From contig JBJKQE010000215.1 in NCBI GenBank assembly GCA_046705645.1, positions 1 to 50,477 on the forward strand: a stretch of DNA of 50,477 bases, in the 5' to 3' direction. The DNA is from FEN-1297 sp046705645. GTDB lineage: Bacteria > Bacteroidota > Ignavibacteria > Ignavibacteriales > Ignavibacteriaceae. The notes beneath the pieces were generated by a model. The model saw nothing but the letters and a program-made list of their open reading frames with translations, searched no databases and was not told where the DNA came from. A program made the position numbers and the translations under genes. Positions 25,125-33,792 of the stretch are shown piece after piece (the stretch's first letter is position 1; the number at the start of each line of letters is the position of its first letter).

Positions 25125-27140
25125 CTATTCAAGATATTTAAGGAATTCTTCCTCATTTATTATTTTAATTCCCAATGATTTAGCTTTATCCAGCTTCGAA
25201 CCGGCGCTTTCCCCTGCTAAAACAAAATCTGTTTTTTTGCTTACAGTGGAAGTTACTTTACCACCGAGAGTGATAATTCTTTCACTTGCCTCTTCCCGCG
25301 AATATTTTGAAAGTGTTCCGGTTAGTACAAATGTTTTACCCGTAAAAAATGAAATTGTTTCTGTCTTTTTTTCCGATTTGAAATTTAACCCGTGTTTTTT
25401 AAGTCTTAAAATTACATTTAAATTTTCACGGTTTGCAAAAAATTTTATAACACTGCTGCTGATGCTTGGACCGATTTCATGAACTTCCGATATTTCTTCA
25501 TCGGAAGCGTTCATTAAATTATCTATTGAATTAAAATGATCGGTAAGCTTTCTTGCAGCGCCGGCACCAATGTAACGAATACCCAAAGCAAATAATACTT
25601 TGGAGAACGGCTGCTTTTTACTTTCTTCAATTGCATTAAGAAGATTATCTACACTTTTCTCTCCTAATCTTTCTATTGAAATCAAATCATCTCTTTTTTG
25701 TTTGAGATCATATATATCGGCATAAGTATTTAAAAAGCCTTTTTCAACAAAAAGATCTATTAATGCTTCACCTAATCCTTCAATATCCATAGCTCCGCGG
25801 GCAGCGAAGTGCTCAAGCCTTCCTTTAATTTGCGCAGGGCATTCGGCGTTTTCACAATAATAAGCGACTTCATTTTCCGCATTAAACAGAGGTGAATCGC
25901 AAACCGGGCATTTATCCGGCGGCGATGTAATTTTGCTATTTTTCTTTCTTTCACTTAAAACAACAGCCACTATTTTCGGGATAACGTCACCGCCTTTTTC
26001 AATTACAACTTTATCTCCTTCTCGTATGTCCTTCCTTCTTATTTCATCTATGTTATGAAGAGTTGCTCTGCTTATTGTAGAACCGGACAGAAAAACAGGA
26101 TCGAGCTCTGCTACGGGCGTTACTGTGCCTGTGCGCCCAACCTGCCAGGTTATTTTATTTATTCTTGTAAATGCCTGCTTCGCTTTAAACTTAAATGCTA
26201 CGGCCCATCGCGGAGATTTTGCAATGCTGCCTAAAATTTTTTGCTGACTTATAGAGTTTACCTTTATTACCGCACCGTCAATTTCATATTCAAGCGAATC
26301 TCTTTTCTCTTCAAGTATGTAACATGCATTTAAAACTTCGCTAATGCTTTTGCACAGCTTATATTCGCGGTTAACATTAAAACCAAGTTTTTTAAGCATT
26401 TGCAAATTTTCAAGCTGCGTTTCAAATTCTTCTTCAGTACTTATCAGCATGTAAAGAAAAATATTCAAAGGCCGTTTTGCAACAATCCGGGGGTCCTGCA
26501 TTTTTAAAGTTCCGGCAGCAGAATTTCTGGGATTAGCAAAAAGCTTTTCTCCTTGTTCTTCTCTATCTTTATTTAACCGAAGGAAGTCTTTTATTTTCAT
26601 AAAGATTTCACCGCGGGCTTCAAAATCTTTTAATTTATATTTTGTTGAATTTAACTTCTTTAGCTTTAAAGGAACCGATTTTATAGTTTTTACATTGACG
26701 GTAATTTCCTCGCCGGTTGTTCCATCGCCTCTTGTAGCTGCAGTTTTTAGGAATCCACCAACATAATTTAAGCTTACCGACGCTCCGTCAATTTTAGGCT
26801 CAACAACATATTCAACGGTATCATTCTTCGGCAAAAGATTCCTTATTCTTTTATCGAACTCAAAAAGCTCTTCTTCATTATAAGTGTTGGCAAGACTCAG
26901 CATAGGGACTTTATGAATTACTGTTTTAAAATCCTTGGTTAAATCTTTTCCAACCCGTTGGGTAGGTGAGTCGGAAGTTATTAAATGAGGATTTTCCGAT
27001 TCGAGTTTTTCAAGTTCCTTAATTAAATCATCGTATTCTTTATCACTTATGGAAGGTTCGGTGAGAACATAATATTTGTAATCATGTTCCCTGATGAGCT
27101 CTCTTAATTGTTCAATTTTTTTTTCTAATTTAATTGCCAT
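25125..27140 (-). CDS. ligA: NAD+-dependent DNA ligase LigA
   Basis: LigA seals nicks during replication and repair using NAD+. The 671-residue protein is of standard length. It has the Ia domain with YYVLTEPSISDKEYD, the adenylation motif KIDG with Lys116 as the AMP-accepting residue, OB-fold motifs (GRTGTVTPVAEL), a four-cysteine zinc finger (CPVCDSP...CENAECPAQ), HhH repeats and a C-terminal BRCT domain (GKTFVLTGTLSKYSREEA). It starts one base after the rodZ stop, so the two are tightly coupled. Confidence 0.97.
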   Translation of the reverse strand: MAIKLEKKIEQLRELIREHDYKYYVLTEPSISDKEYDDLIKELEKLESENPHLITSDSPTQRVGKDLTKDFKTVIHKVPMLSLANTYNEEELFEFDKRIRNLLPKNDTVEYVVEPKIDGASVSLNYVGGFLKTAATRGDGTTGEEITVNVKTIKSVPLKLKKLNSTKYKLKDFEARGEIFMKIKDFLRLNKDREEQGEKLFANPRNSAAGTLKMQDPRIVAKRPLNIFLYMLISTEEEFETQLENLQMLKKLGFNVNREYKLCKSISEVLNACYILEEKRDSLEYEIDGAVIKVNSISQQKILGSIAKSPRWAVAFKFKAKQAFTRINKITWQVGRTGTVTPVAELDPVFLSGSTISRATLHNIDEIRRKDIREGDKVVIEKGGDVIPKIVAVVLSERKKNSKITSPPDKCPVCDSPLFNAENEVAYYCENAECPAQIKGRLEHFAARGAMDIEGLGEALIDLFVEKGFLNTYADIYDLKQKRDDLISIERLGEKSVDNLLNAIEESKKQPFSKVLFALGIRYIGAGAARKLTDHFNSIDNLMNASDEEISEVHEIGPSISSSVIKFFANRENLNVILRLKKHGLNFKSEKKTETISFFTGKTFVLTGTLSKYSREEASERIITLGGKVTSTVSKKTDFVLAGESAGSKLDKAKSLGIKIINEEEFLKYLE

Positions 27141-28019
27141 TTATTGTTGTAATTGGGATGGAGGGTTATCCAAATACTTTAAGCCTGAACTGTTTATTAA
27201 AATATATTTTACTTGATATTTCTTGCCTTCGAAATTTAATGGTTTATTATTTAAAAAGAACCGCATAACGCCGGCATTTCCAATAATTAAATTAAAATTG
27301 TCTTTTGCCTTAAGTACTTTTTCAGAATTGGGGAAAAAAGTATATTCATCAACCTTTGTACCGTCCAGTAAAATTTTTACCCATGAAGTATCCGAGGTTT
27401 CAACCCGAAGGGTAAGACTGTCGGATGTTATTGTTTGCTCAGAGCTTAGAACTTTCTGCTTTTTTGTCTCTTCAACATAGCGCTGGGTATTTTCTTTTCT
27501 TACTTCGTTATAAGGTTTTTCAGACACAATTATTTCCGGGCTGTTTCGTAAAAAAGCAAAATAAATTACTAAAAGTATTATGATGGGCACCCCTATTAAA
27601 ACAGCAAGTCGAATCTTTTGTGCATTTGCATTTATAGGAGTCGGACCCTTTTTACTTTCCGTATTATCAACATACTCTAGCGAAGCTTGTTTAGGCGTTT
27701 CTTCTTGTAAGGGTTTTGTCTCTTCAACTTCCGTTTTAGGTTTTTTTAACTCTTCTTCAACATTACCGAACTCATCGTATGCTTTATTTTGTTTGGCAGC
27801 ATCAAATTTTTTAAAAGTTATATCTACATCCAGACCAACTAACCTTGCATATTCTTTAATAAAAGCCTTTATATATAAATCGGGCAGAAAGCTGAAATTA
27901 CCTTTCTCCATGTATTCAAGAAACTTTATATCAATTCTTGTTTTTGCCGCAATTTGCTGCAGTGATAATTGACTTATGGTGCGGGCTTCTTTTAATTCTT
28001 CTGCAAATTTATTTAACAT
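27141..28019 (-). CDS. rodZ: RodZ-like cell-shape protein
   Basis: RodZ links the MreB cytoskeleton to the cell envelope. The N-terminal cytoplasmic helix-turn-helix domain (about residues 5-75: LKEARTISQLSLQQIAAKTRIDIKFLEYMEKGNFS) is followed by a charged linker, one transmembrane helix (about 138-158, VLIGVPIIILLVIYFAFL) and a C-terminal DUF4115 domain in the periplasm (SWVKILLDGTKVDEYTF...AGVMRFFLNNKPL). The topology and length of 292 residues fit the family. It lies 72 bases after rsmB and abuts ligA. Confidence 0.9.
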   Translation of the reverse strand: MLNKFAEELKEARTISQLSLQQIAAKTRIDIKFLEYMEKGNFSFLPDLYIKAFIKEYARLVGLDVDITFKKFDAAKQNKAYDEFGNVEEELKKPKTEVEETKPLQEETPKQASLEYVDNTESKKGPTPINANAQKIRLAVLIGVPIIILLVIYFAFLRNSPEIIVSEKPYNEVRKENTQRYVEETKKQKVLSSEQTITSDSLTLRVETSDTSWVKILLDGTKVDEYTFFPNSEKVLKAKDNFNLIIGNAGVMRFFLNNKPLNFEGKKYQVKYILINSSGLKYLDNPPSQLQQ

Positions 28020-28091
28020 GTCTGCATTCTGTTTAATTTTTCATAAAATTGATTTATTCCTTATTTAACAGAATAAATAAAAATCCTAACT

Positions 28092-29456
28092 TTATTTAAT
28101 TTTGATTAGCTTTGCTGCAAAAGCTCCGTCCATATGATGAATATGGGGCAACGTTTGAATGCATCCGTTTTCATCAACAAGTTCCCGGGGAAAAATTTCA
28201 GCCGCATTTTGAAGTTTAAATTCCGGATGATTATTTAAAAACTTTATAACAATTTCTCCGTTTTCTTCCGGTTCAATAGAACATGTACTGTATACAACTA
28301 TTCCCTCTTCCTTTATAAGGGAAGCAGCTTTTTCCAATAATCTGTACTGCAGATCCGTAATGCGCTTTAAATCCAGCAAATCTTTTTTCCACTTTATATC
28401 CGGTTTTTTAGAGAGTGTACCGGTACCTAAACACGGTACATCTGCAAGAATTCTATCAAACTTATTACCTTCATATTCAAGAGCATTTACTTCTTTGGTT
28501 CTTATGCAATGAATTCCAAGTCTATCCATATTATTCCGCATAATTTTTAGCCGGCTTTCATATCTATCAAGCGCTATAATTTCACCTTTATCTTGAATTA
28601 AACCCGCAATATAGGCAGTCTTACCCCCGGGAGCTGCACATAAGTCAAGTACTTTCATACCCGGTTTTGCTTCAAGCAAACGGCATGCAAGACCGGCACT
28701 TTCATCTTGAACATTGAAATAGCCTTGAGCAAAATATTCCCATGCAGTTATATTGGTAAGATTTTGAAGCTGAAAAAACTCTGATAAATACCTGCCGGGA
28801 TTAAATTTGAGATTTACCGAATTCAATAATTCTTTAAATTCCTGAGGATTTGTTTTTAATGCGTTTATCTTTAAAGTCAGATAAGGCTTTTCATTATTGG
28901 CAGCCAATAATTCTTCCGTATCTTTTCGGCCGAATCTTGCTAAATATCTTTTAACCATCCACGAAGGGTGAGAGTAATAAGCGCTGATATAGCCCGGTAA
29001 GTCTTCTTCCGGATCGGGATATCTTATACCAGCTTTATTTCTTATAATGTTTCTTAAAATAGCATTAGTAAGGTCGGCCGGTCTTTGACCTTGCAACTTT
29101 TTTACAAATTCTACGGCTTCATTCACAACAGCATGGTCGGGAACCCGATCAAGAAATAAAATTTGATAAAGTGCTACTCTTAATCCGTTTTTTAAATTCG
29201 GAATTGCTTTTGAAAATTGCCCTTTATAAAAACCGTTTAAAATCCAATCCAATCTTCCCATCCACCTAATTACACCGTGCACAATTTCATATAAGAGCGC
29301 TTTATCCTGTCCGTTTAATTCTGTGTTGCGCATTTCATTATCGAGCAGCTTTTCAAGATATGCATCCGTTCTTTCAACCCGGTTAAGAATTTTAACCGCT
29401 AATCCTCTAACGCCTTCATATAGATTCTGAATTGTATGTTCTTCTAATTGTGTCAT
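28092..29456 (-). CDS. rsmB: 16S rRNA (cytosine-967-C5)-methyltransferase RsmB
   Basis: RsmB methylates C967 of 16S rRNA. The N-terminal NusB-like RNA-binding domain (residues 15-150, KILNRVERTDAYLEKLLDNE) precedes the SAM-dependent domain with LDLCAAPGGKTAYIAGL, ADVPCLGTGTLSKKPDIKW (the conserved PC motif) and YSTCSIEPEENGEIV (catalytic cysteine). The length is 454 residues. The start lies 6 bases after the hexapeptide-repeat gene. Confidence 0.95.
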   Translation of the reverse strand: MTQLEEHTIQNLYEGVRGLAVKILNRVERTDAYLEKLLDNEMRNTELNGQDKALLYEIVHGVIRWMGRLDWILNGFYKGQFSKAIPNLKNGLRVALYQILFLDRVPDHAVVNEAVEFVKKLQGQRPADLTNAILRNIIRNKAGIRYPDPEEDLPGYISAYYSHPSWMVKRYLARFGRKDTEELLAANNEKPYLTLKINALKTNPQEFKELLNSVNLKFNPGRYLSEFFQLQNLTNITAWEYFAQGYFNVQDESAGLACRLLEAKPGMKVLDLCAAPGGKTAYIAGLIQDKGEIIALDRYESRLKIMRNNMDRLGIHCIRTKEVNALEYEGNKFDRILADVPCLGTGTLSKKPDIKWKKDLLDLKRITDLQYRLLEKAASLIKEEGIVVYSTCSIEPEENGEIVIKFLNNHPEFKLQNAAEIFPRELVDENGCIQTLPHIHHMDGAFAAKLIKIK

Positions 29457-29462
29457 ATAAAA

Positions 29463-30722
29463 TTAATATGGGTAACCCACTTTTCTCCTTTCTTTCTTAG
29501 TCAGGTCAAAAATCTTTCTAAATAATTTTTCTTCCGATTCATGCATATCTTTATTTCTTCTCTGCATTACTCTTTTTGCAGTTTCTATACTTCTTTCAAT
29601 GTCATATGTTGTAACGGCATCACTGCCGCCCCAAGAAAAAGAAGGAATGTACTTTCCCGGGAAGCCTGCCCCGAAAATGTTGCACGAAAAGCCCACAGTG
29701 GTTCCCGTGTTAAACATTGTATTTATAGCGGTTTTTGAATGATCGCCCATTATAACACCGAGGAATTGCGACCCGCTGTTAACAACTTCTCCGTTAACAT
29801 AAGCCTTTACGGTACCGTAATTATTTTTTAAATCGCTGCAATTTGTATCCGCACCAAGATTAACCCAGCTGCCGAGATATGCATGCCCTATAAAACCCGA
29901 ATGCTGCTTATTAGAATAAGGAAGAATGATTGAGTCCTCTACTTCTCCTCCTACCTTCGAAATCTTCCCGATACTTACATTTTCGAAAATTCTTGCACAG
30001 CTTTTTATTTGCGCATTTTCGCCAAGGTAAACAGGCCCTTCAACAACAGAATTAGGGAAAACAGTTGCATTCTTATCTATAAAAATCGGGCCTGCAGAAG
30101 CATCAAGTACCGCACCGGATTTAACTTCTGCCGCTTCTTCTATAAAAATATTTCCCTTCTCAATTAAATGAACACCTTCAAAAATTTTTCCTTTTATCTT
30201 TTCTTTTTTATTTGATGTTGAATAATTAAAATCATTAATAAGTTCACTTCCGTTATTATTAATAAGATTCCAGATGTAATCTATAGTTTTGATTTTTACA
30301 TTCTCTGAAGGAAGGCCGTTAAAAATTCCTTCACTTAAGAGTTCATGCAAATGATTTTTAACCTCTTTCAGATTTTCGCCGGAAACTCTTACAGCTACTA
30401 AAGAATCACCGCTAAAAAATAATTTATCCTCTTTATCATTTAGAGGAATAATTTTCGAGAGATTTGCCGGAGCCAAGATATTTCCGTTTATAAATAAACA
30501 TTCTTCCCCATCAATACTATTTATTTCTATCCCGGGATTTTGAAGCCTTAAAAGTGAAGTTAAATAAGAGCGGCCGTGAAGCGAATATTTTACTCCCGGA
30601 TATGCTCTTAAAATTTTTTCTTTTAAAGTGTTGATTCCGCAGACGAGATCATATACTGGGCGTGAAAAGATTAGCGGCTCCAGTCTTCCATAATTAATAT
30701 CTTCAAAAATGCAGATTTGCAT
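29463..30722 (-). CDS. GlmU-family hexapeptide-repeat protein, putative sugar-nucleotide enzyme
   Basis: A 419-residue protein of the 'GlmU family' kind common in Bacteroidota relatives. The N-terminal half starts QICIFEDINYGRLEPLIFSRPV but lacks the LAAGxGTRM nucleotide-binding signature of true GlmU. The C-terminal half is a left-handed beta-helix of hexapeptide repeats ending with IGHAYLGSWVNLGADTNCSDL and GDHSKTAINTMFNTGTT, typical of an acyltransferase site. It may therefore provide the acetyltransferase half missing from the gene at 1783-3288, but that is speculation. Confidence 0.75.
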   Translation of the reverse strand: MQICIFEDINYGRLEPLIFSRPVYDLVCGINTLKEKILRAYPGVKYSLHGRSYLTSLLRLQNPGIEINSIDGEECLFINGNILAPANLSKIIPLNDKEDKLFFSGDSLVAVRVSGENLKEVKNHLHELLSEGIFNGLPSENVKIKTIDYIWNLINNNGSELINDFNYSTSNKKEKIKGKIFEGVHLIEKGNIFIEEAAEVKSGAVLDASAGPIFIDKNATVFPNSVVEGPVYLGENAQIKSCARIFENVSIGKISKVGGEVEDSIILPYSNKQHSGFIGHAYLGSWVNLGADTNCSDLKNNYGTVKAYVNGEVVNSGSQFLGVIMGDHSKTAINTMFNTGTTVGFSCNIFGAGFPGKYIPSFSWGGSDAVTTYDIERSIETAKRVMQRRNKDMHESEEKLFRKIFDLTKKERRKVGYPY

Positions 30723-30864
30723 AAGGACTCTTTAATGTGAAAATTTTGCCAAATAATTTAATATTTTTTAAGGTAAGAATCTTTATCGGCAATGTGGCAT
30801 TCTTTGCAATACTACCGATTAAAGTTGAGTAATTTACCAGCAATAATGAGATAAGATTTTTTAC

Positions 30865-30896
30865 AAAAGAAAAAAGCCAGTTATTAAGCTGGCTTT
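30865..30896 (-). terminator. Intrinsic terminator after rpmE2
   Basis: AAAGCCAG (30873-30880) and CTGGCTTT (30889-30896) make a perfect 8-bp stem with an 8-base loop. On the minus strand it continues into a T-run of six. It sits 43 bases after the rpmE2 stop and separates that gene from the hexapeptide-repeat gene. Confidence 0.85.
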
Positions 30897-30938
30897 AATT
30901 TTTTGCAAGTATAAACTTTTATACAGTTCTTTATTATT

Positions 30939-31196
30939 TTAAGCTTCGGTTTTCTTCTTAGCATATTTCCTTTTGAATTTCTCAACCCTTCCGGCAGTAT
31001 CAAGCAGCTTCTGCTTTCCGGTAAAAAACGGATGAGAACCGCTGGAAATTTCAAGTTTAACTAAAGGATATGTGTTCCCGTCTTCCCAAACAATTGTATC
31101 GCTCGTACTTATAGTTGAACGCGTTAATATTGCAAAATCACAAGAGACGTCTTGAAATACAACCGGTCTATAATTAGGATGAATGCCTTTTTTCAT
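30939..31196 (-). CDS. rpmE2: 50S ribosomal protein L31 type B
   Basis: The protein of 85 residues begins MKKGIHPNYRPVVFQDVSC and contains GSHPFFTGKQKLLDTAGRVEKFKRKY, the classic L31 pattern. Only one cysteine is present and no zinc CxxC pair, so it is the zinc-independent (C-minus, type B) form that usually serves under zinc limitation, although it can be the only L31 in Bacteroidota relatives. It has its own promoter and terminator and is not linked to a Zur-controlled gene here. Confidence 0.95.
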   Translation of the reverse strand: MKKGIHPNYRPVVFQDVSCDFAILTRSTISTSDTIVWEDGNTYPLVKLEISSGSHPFFTGKQKLLDTAGRVEKFKRKYAKKKTEA

Positions 31197-31242
31197 ATAA
31201 ATAACCTAACAATTTTAATTTCTTTTCAAAAAATAGACGTTA

Positions 31243-31271
31243 AATATAGAAAAGTATAATGAAAATTTCAA
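31243..31271 (-). promoter_or_regulatory. Promoter of rpmE2
   Basis: On the minus strand, TTGAAA (31266-31271), a 17-base spacer and TATATT (31243-31248) form a good -35/-10 pair. The -10 continues as TATATTTA and a TTTG lies 20 bases before it, so it also nearly fits TTTG-N20-TAnnTTTG. The ATG is 47 bases downstream of the -10. Confidence 0.65.
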
Positions 31272-31303
31272 AAAAATAATTACCCCCAAAATGAACTATT
31301 TTC

Positions 31304-31927
31304 TCATTTTTCACTTTTATAATACAACTTTTGCATCTTTTCTTTTAATACGGTTAATTCTTTTCTCTCCTTTTTATCTAAATAAACCTGCTTAAAATTT
31401 AGGCCGTTTTTTATCTCCTGTTTCGATAATTTGGAATACCTGGCGAAAGATACATCTGTTGGAGTATTTTCTAAATAATCTTCTGCTTTTATACTGCTTA
31501 AGTTATTTTTCTCATTTGAAGGTTCTTTCATTTTTGCCGCAGGTTTTTGATCAGTAGAGTTATTTCTAAAACCTTTCTTTACCAAACTTTCTACAGATTG
31601 ATTCATATTTTCACTTCCGGCAATTACATCTTCTCTAAGGCGCGGTTTAATTGAAAAAGGGTCTTGAGGATGTGAGGGCTGTGTTTCAATCATAAAAATT
31701 ACAATTATTGCTACTGCAAAAACTGCAAAAGATGGAAGAAGTCTCTTTTGTATAAAAATTTTAACAGGCCGGTTCTCAATCGGAATATAATTCCCGGAAT
31801 TTATTTTTGAAAATAAATTTTCTTCAAAATTAGTCGGGGCATCAATATTTTTAAGATGCTTTAAATTTTTTATTACCTCCCTGTATAAACTTTCCTCATC
31901 CGGTTTTATCGGCTCATTATTACTCAT
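31304..31927 (-). CDS. Putative anti-sigma factor (single-pass membrane protein)
   Basis: The protein has 207 residues. Residues 1-64 are charged and cytoplasmic-like, one transmembrane helix lies at about 69-85 (LPSFAVFAVAIIVIFMI), and the rest is extracytoplasmic and rich in Lys, Asn and Glu. There is no zinc HxxxCxxC motif. The start overlaps the end of the ECF sigma gene by 8 bases, the usual arrangement for a cognate anti-sigma factor. The function is inferred from context and topology only. Confidence 0.65.
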   Translation of the reverse strand: MSNNEPIKPDEESLYREVIKNLKHLKNIDAPTNFEENLFSKINSGNYIPIENRPVKIFIQKRLLPSFAVFAVAIIVIFMIETQPSHPQDPFSIKPRLREDVIAGSENMNQSVESLVKKGFRNNSTDQKPAAKMKEPSNEKNNLSSIKAEDYLENTPTDVSFARYSKLSKQEIKNGLNFKQVYLDKKERKELTVLKEKMQKLYYKSEK

Positions 31928-32507
31928 TATAAATATCCTTTAACAATTTTTGTAACTGCGCCCTTCCTCTATTTATACGCGATTTAACAGTCCCGGTTGT
32001 TATTCCCATAATTTCTGAAATTTCTTCATAAGATAAGCCTTGAATATCTCGAAGTATTAGAGCTTCTCGATATACAGTCGAAACTTTTAAAAGAGCCTTT
32101 TGAATGATTTTATCTTTTATCCCGCTATCAGTGGCTAAATCCGGTCTGTATCTTTCATCAGGAATATCCAAAGTTTCTTTGTTATCGCCAAAAGAATTGA
32201 TGGAGAATAAATTTCTCCTTTTTCGTCTTCGATATTCTGTTTTGGCTAAGTTGCCGGCAATAGTATAAATCCATGTCGAAAACTTGGCAATTGAAGTATA
32301 TGAATCTTTATATCTGTAGACTTTAATAAAAGTTTCCTGTACCACATCCAGACATGTTTCATAATTACCTAAGAATCTATATACAAAGTTAACCAACGGA
32401 TTTTTATATCTTTGCACCAAAATTTCGAATGCTCGTTCGGTATTATTTTGCTGGAATTCCAGTATCAATTCCTCATCACTTAAATCATTAATATTTTTAT
32501 CAATCAA
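31920..32507 (-). CDS. ECF-type RNA polymerase sigma factor
   Basis: The protein has 195 residues with region 2 (FEILVQRYKNPLVNFVYRFLGN...DVVQETFIKVYRY...FSTWIYTIAGNLAKTEYRRRKRR) and region 4 (YREALILRDIQGLSYEEISEIMGITTGTVKSRINRGRAQL). The factor directs RNA polymerase to a small set of promoters in response to an envelope or other signal sensed by the downstream partner. The start is a TTG (32507) directly after an in-frame TAA, with no strong ribosome-binding site, so translation may be inefficient. The overlap with the next gene suggests stoichiometric control. Confidence 0.93.
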   Translation of the reverse strand: MIDKNINDLSDEELILEFQQNNTERAFEILVQRYKNPLVNFVYRFLGNYETCLDVVQETFIKVYRYKDSYTSIAKFSTWIYTIAGNLAKTEYRRRKRRNLFSINSFGDNKETLDIPDERYRPDLATDSGIKDKIIQKALLKVSTVYREALILRDIQGLSYEEISEIMGITTGTVKSRINRGRAQLQKLLKDIYNE

Positions 32508-32636
32508 TTAATTTATACTTTTGATGGTTTGAAATGTTTCCAAAACTATATAAAAAATTTATTAAAATTTAGTTAGTATTAAAAGCAAATAAAGATTATT
32601 ATCTAAGTAACTTACTTTTATTAAAACCGTTATAAT

Positions 32637-33650
32637 CTACTGAAGGATTTCTGCCAGAAGAACAGAAATTATTGATTTGTTATCTGCCGAAGTGGTTTTG
32701 ACAGAGAGATCTGCTTTTAATAAAGATTGAACAATTCTAATTAGATCTTTGTCCGAGTAAAAAGTTCTGGCTTTAAGATAATCTTTATAATAATACGGAT
32801 GCGTTCCCACAATTCTTGCCGCTGCCTGTTCCGGTATTTTCTTTTCTTTTAACTCATTGATCCTGGATAATCCGGTAAAATACCTTGTAAGCATGTAAAT
32901 AATAAAAGTCGGTTCTGCTCCTTTTTCCAGCATTTTAAAAGCAATCTTCAATGTTTCTTGTTTATCTTTCTTAGATAAGGCATTCTGCAAATCGAAGATA
33001 TTGTATTCTTTAAGCGAAGTTGAAAGATCTTTAATGGTATCAATGGTTATTTCCTTTTTATTGCCAAGAAAAACTGAAATCTTTTCGAGCTGGGATTCAA
33101 GCATATCCCTGCTTTCTCCCGATATTTCCACTAAAAGTCTGGCATTCTCTCTGGCAATGATCTTTCCACTGTTTTGGACATAAGAAACAACCCAATCAAT
33201 AAGGTTTTCTCCTTTTAATTCTTTGGCTTCGAATAAGTAATTTCTTTCTATTAAGGTCTTAAACGGCTCGGAATCAAGATTGGAAATTTTACCATTGTGA
33301 ATTAAAACCAGTACGGAAAAATCCGTCGGATTATTTGCATATGAAACCAAACCTTTTTTATCACGTATTTTTTCGAATTCTTTTACAATAATTAACTTTT
33401 TTTTCGAACCAAACGGAAATGCCGACGCATAATCTAATATTTCAATAAGTGTCTTTTCATCACCGTAAAAAACTTCTTTATCAAATTCGGAAGCAATAAA
33501 AGGCTGGACTGACTTGCTGATTAGATCTAAGCCGGCTTCAATACTAAATGTATCCTCACCGAAGATATAATATACAGGAAGAACCCTGCCGGTATTTAAA
33601 TCATCCGCTATTTTATTTACAGAGGGAGCATTAATTTTAGACTTCGTCAT
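32637..33650 (-). CDS. holA: DNA polymerase III subunit delta
   Basis: HolA opens the sliding clamp in the replicative clamp loader. The 337-residue protein has the family's N-terminal VYYIFGEDTFSIEAGLDLIS and KKLIIVKEFEKI, a central lid region and the C-terminal helical collar domain (ITRYFTGLSRINELKEK-like, QAAARIVGTHPYYYKDYLKA). The ATG lies inside the 3' end of the small MetS-like gene, overlapping it by 14 bases, so holA expression may be coupled to the NSS transporter genes upstream. Confidence 0.92.
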   Translation of the reverse strand: MTKSKINAPSVNKIADDLNTGRVLPVYYIFGEDTFSIEAGLDLISKSVQPFIASEFDKEVFYGDEKTLIEILDYASAFPFGSKKKLIIVKEFEKIRDKKGLVSYANNPTDFSVLVLIHNGKISNLDSEPFKTLIERNYLFEAKELKGENLIDWVVSYVQNSGKIIARENARLLVEISGESRDMLESQLEKISVFLGNKKEITIDTIKDLSTSLKEYNIFDLQNALSKKDKQETLKIAFKMLEKGAEPTFIIYMLTRYFTGLSRINELKEKKIPEQAAARIVGTHPYYYKDYLKARTFYSDKDLIRIVQSLLKADLSVKTTSADNKSIISVLLAEILQ

Positions 33651-33759
33651 TTTTCACTTTTATTTTTTCATATTTAACAGCACGGGTTAGAAAAAATATC
33701 AAGCCTCCCCATACGGTACCAAGAACAACCAGCATTGTAATTATTGAAATAAAATTCAT
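33637..33759 (-). CDS. MetS-like small subunit of the NSS transporter
   Basis: A 40-codon gene between the NSS transporter and holA. The peptide starts MNFISIITMLVVLGTVWGGL, has one transmembrane helix (about residues 4-24) and ends with a short charged tail (RAVKYEKIKVKNDEV). This is the size, topology and location of the MetS partner of MetP, a small protein needed for full activity of some bacterial NSS transporters. It begins 33 bases after the transporter stop and overlaps the holA start by 14 bases. Assignment is from architecture and context; small hydrophobic peptides give little family signal. Confidence 0.75.
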   Translation of the reverse strand: MNFISIITMLVVLGTVWGGLIFFLTRAVKYEKIKVKNDEV

Positions 33760-33792
33760 AACTATAACAATTAAAAATAAAAAAATATTAAA

